From JAIXWP01 sp943372555 (lineage in GTDB: Bacteria > Bacteroidota > Bacteroidia > Flavobacteriales_D > Sanyastnellaceae): DNA of 15,496 bases. Shown here in pieces: positions 13,562 to 15,496 of the stretch; the stretch's first letter is position 1; each line of letters starts with the position of its first letter. The stretch is from assembly GCA_943372555.1 (NCBI GenBank), contig CALRZB010000038.1, positions 1-15,496 on the forward strand, read 5' to 3'. Both the position numbers and the translations under genes were made by a program. The notes beneath the pieces were generated by a model. It was not told the DNA's origin. It worked only from the letters and a program-made list of their open reading frames with translations, and did no database searches.

Positions 13562-14577
13562 CAATAGGATTGAATGGCTTTGTTCAATCTGTTTTTAATT
13601 TCTGCACGAAGTTCTTTCGGTGATTCTACCAACACGTTCGGGCCGTACGACAAAATGAAGGTGTATAGTTCCTCTGTTGGAAGCACGTATAACTCAACTT
13701 GAATTTCGCTAGCCGTTTCTTTAATTACTTTTTGCGATGGGTGTATAGGCTGAGACTTTAAAAAGCGACCAGAGTATATGTTGAAAGACAAAATAACTTT
13801 CATTGGTTTACTCTGAGTCTCAGTTATACCAATGCTATGCTTGAAAATAAGATCAGAATCAAAATTGGCGGAAACATTGAATTTGTCTTTTTTCTCCTCA
13901 AGTTTTTGAATGCGCTCTAAGCCAAAAGTAGCTATCGATTCGCGCTCAGTATTCCAAGCAATCAAATACCATCTGTTGTTGTATTCTTTGAGCAAGTAGG
14001 GGTGTAGAACATATTTTTTAATCTGTTCGTCTTGAAATTTCTTGTATTCGATTTCTACAACTTTTTTCTTTTTGATCGATTCTAACAATGATCCTAGAAA
14101 TTCTTTCCCGCCGCTAACTGTTGATTTTTCAAATTGAATAAAGTTCTCTAGTCCCTCTTCATCTGGGTTTGGACTAATGTTGACGCGACTTATAATCTTT
14201 TCAATGGCACTTTCATATTGATTAAAGAGCGGTACATCTTTGAATTGATAAAGAGTAGACACAGCGAATCGAAGTGCTTGCAGGTCGTCGTCGCCGAGCG
14301 ACATTTCAGAAATGCTATAATCAGGATCTGTATAATAGTATCCTCCATTTGGTCTGCTATACGCAATGGGAGCCTCGTAGCCGAGCTCTCCCTCGTTTTT
14401 CATTGCCCAAATATCCTTGTCTATAGTGCTAAGCGATATTGCATCACCACCGCTGCCATAGAGCGCCTCTTCGCATGCTGAGCGCAAATCCTCCCTGGAA
14501 GGAAATGGACGAGCAGTATTTTTTAGACACCTGTCGATGATTCGATAGCGTAAAAGGGCATACTTGTTTACAGGCAT
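13561..14577 (-). CDS. WYL-domain transcriptional regulator
   Basis: 338 aa, cytoplasmic. An N-terminal winged-helix region (about 1-85) is followed by a WYL domain (about 160-230) with the signature RWYLIAWN (W203-Y204-L205). A WCX-type C-terminal extension (about 258-335) completes the YafY/PafC-like architecture. WYL proteins bind DNA and sense nucleic-acid or other ligands. Some control phage-defence loci, but no defence genes are nearby here. It sits between the DUF3127 gene (26-base gap) and the glycosyltransferase (1-base overlap), so it is probably co-expressed with both. Its own target is not evident. Confidence 0.88.
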   Translation of the reverse strand: MPVNKYALLRYRIIDRCLKNTARPFPSREDLRSACEEALYGSGGDAISLSTIDKDIWAMKNEGELGYEAPIAYSRPNGGYYYTDPDYSISEMSLGDDDLQALRFAVSTLYQFKDVPLFNQYESAIEKIISRVNISPNPDEEGLENFIQFEKSTVSGGKEFLGSLLESIKKKKVVEIEYKKFQDEQIKKYVLHPYLLKEYNNRWYLIAWNTERESIATFGLERIQKLEEKKDKFNVSANFDSDLIFKHSIGITETQSKPMKVILSFNIYSGRFLKSQPIHPSQKVIKETASEIQVELYVLPTEELYTFILSYGPNVLVESPKELRAEIKNRLNKAIQSY

Positions 14578-14603
14578 ATTTTTATTCTCGTCACAATTAA
14601 CAC

Positions 14604-14948
14604 TTAGAACGGAAGATCGTCTTCAATTGGATCGTTGGATTTCTCCATTGGAGGAGGAGGCAATTGATCGTCTTGTGGAGCTGCTCCAGCGCCTACTGCA
14701 TCTACCTTCCAAGCTACTAGCGAGTTGAAATACTTCTCTTGCCACTCACGACCGCGTATGTCAAACTTTACGTTTACACGATCGCCTTGTTTAAGACCAT
14801 TTACCATTGCTCCCTTTTCTTTGAGCAATTCAAACATAATGTCATTTGGATATTGCTCTTCTGTGGTAATTACAAATTCTCTTTTTGTAAATCCACTTGC
14901 AAATGATTTTTCATCGAAGATGACTTTAATCTTTCCTACTAATTCCAT
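14604..14948 (-). CDS. DUF3127 protein, OB-fold SSB-like
   Basis: 114 aa. The core MELVGKIKVIFDEKSFASGF to about residue 84 is the DUF3127 domain, a Bacteroidota and phage family thought to have an OB fold. FTKREFVITTEEQYPNDI and GDRVNVKFDIRGREW are characteristic. A Pro/Asp-rich linker follows and the protein ends NDPIEDDLPF, nearly identical to the acidic tip by which SSB recruits DNA-repair and replication proteins. A role on single-stranded DNA is inferred from this. The start at 14948 is chosen because it gives the family N-terminus; an earlier in-frame start at 14999 would add 17 unconserved residues overlapping the flavin reductase gene. It lies 13 bases after that gene, so it is co-transcribed. 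Confidence 0.85.
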   Translation of the reverse strand: MELVGKIKVIFDEKSFASGFTKREFVITTEEQYPNDIMFELLKEKGAMVNGLKQGDRVNVKFDIRGREWQEKYFNSLVAWKVDAVGAGAAPQDDQLPPPPMEKSNDPIEDDLPF

Positions 14949-14961
14949 TTCACTATCTATA

Positions 14962-15496
14962 TTAATTGTTGAACGATAACAAGGTGAGCCATGCATCATT
15001 TACCTTTCCTTCATTTAGAAAGGAAGCTGCTTTTTCATGCAATGCGTGCTCTAATTTTTGAGCATCATCTTCAAATTCGATGAAGAGTTCTGCCAATTCT
15101 GTGAGTTTATATTCATTTACAGAAGTCTCATCTGGCAATACTTCTGAGTTGCCCAATTGTCCAAGATGATTTCCAGTAAGAATATTTGAAAGTCGAATAT
15201 CACTAGGGATTTGATCAACACCAATTCCAATTTTTTCATTCGGTTTGGCTACTTCAAATAATCCTAATTTTGCTCTGCTGTACCAATCGCCACCCATTCT
15301 CGCTACAAGGTCGATTTTTTCAGGATCGATACGGCCGTTGGCATCAAGGATTTCTTCATTGATGTGGATTCTCACGACTTCACAAATCACTAGATTTCCT
15401 GCACCGCCTTCTGTGCCTAATTCCACAACATCTTTTACGATGCATTCCAATTGCACAGGAGATTCTTTTACTCTGAAGGGTTTTACTACTTCGGAA
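14962..15496 (-). CDS. Flavin reductase family protein, C-terminal part (cut by window edge)
   Basis: The reading frame is open to the right edge, giving about 177 C-terminal residues; the start lies outside. Residues read SEVVKPFRVKESPVQLEC, then VICEVVRIHINEEI and DLVARMGGDWYSRA, typical of the FMN-binding split-barrel flavin reductase-like domain as found in about 300-aa Bacteroidota proteins. These reduce or bind flavin using NAD(P)H, or act with a partner oxygenase. The FMN-binding N-terminal half is not visible. The GTG at 15454-15456 is internal and is not the start. A helical tail (about the last 60 residues) with acidic clusters ends the protein. It is the first visible gene of the minus-strand operon. 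Confidence 0.85.
   Translation of the reverse strand, partial: SEVVKPFRVKESPVQLECIVKDVVELGTEGGAGNLVICEVVRIHINEEILDANGRIDPEKIDLVARMGGDWYSRAKLGLFEVAKPNEKIGIGVDQIPSDIRLSNILTGNHLGQLGNSEVLPDETSVNEYKLTELAELFIEFEDDAQKLEHALHEKAASFLNEGKVNDAWLTLLSFNN

Noticed and set aside
13561..14577. Phage-defence locus suggested by the WYL regulator
   Set aside because: No nuclease, toxin, CBASS, BREX, restriction or retron gene is nearby; the neighbours are metabolic or housekeeping.
14949..14999. Longer N-terminus for the DUF3127 protein
   Set aside because: The 17 extra residues overlap the flavin reductase gene and are not family-like. MELVGK at 14948 is the expected start.

Overview
The window comes from a member of the Bacteroidota, most likely the Flavobacteriales. 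The evidence is a type IX secretion (T9SS) C-terminal sorting domain, TAnnTTTG-type -7 promoter elements, a split MetH, a DUF3127 protein with an SSB-like tail, a SiaB-type kinase, and start codons mostly without Shine-Dalgarno sequences. Base composition is moderately AT-rich and even throughout. I see no insertion sequence, prophage, CRISPR array, rRNA or tRNA. This looks like ordinary chromosomal core sequence with a well-formed RNA switch at its left end.

Left region (1-3660), methionine and SAM metabolism. On the minus strand is the homocysteine-binding half of methionine synthase. Its leader carries a SAM-I (S-box) riboswitch aptamer followed by an apparent expression platform that can fold over the metH start codon. 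Diverging from it are a T9SS-exported protein and metK (SAM synthetase), which ends in a strong intrinsic terminator. Methionine synthesis is therefore under SAM control on one side, while the SAM-making enzyme next door has an ordinary promoter and no riboswitch.

Middle region (3695-9015), plus strand. A secreted beta-propeller protein with Asp-box repeats is followed by dnaB (replicative helicase). Next is an exported protein of the kind that automated pipelines often call 'asparagine synthetase B' in Bacteroidota, although it looks like a class I glutamine amidotransferase-like (Cys/His) fold.

Right region (9012-15496), all minus strand. A right-hand operon reads flavin reductase (cut by the window edge), DUF3127 protein, WYL regulator, GT-C membrane glycosyltransferase and possibly a small unknown protein, ending in a 13-bp-stem terminator at 11771-11815. 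Downstream, a promoter with both -33 and -7 elements drives a SiaB-like kinase and a HEAT-repeat/cyclophilin lipoprotein. That lipoprotein gene collides tail to tail, with a 4-bp overlap, with the GATase-like gene.

The most interesting signal is the metH leader (1014-1227). One segment after the aptamer can pair either with the 5' strand of the SAM aptamer or with the first codons of metH, which suggests a translational switch that does not need a Shine-Dalgarno sequence. Secondary points are hairpins abutting the start codons of the SiaB-like and small unknown genes, and the shared acidic '-PF' C-terminal tips of DnaB and the DUF3127 protein.
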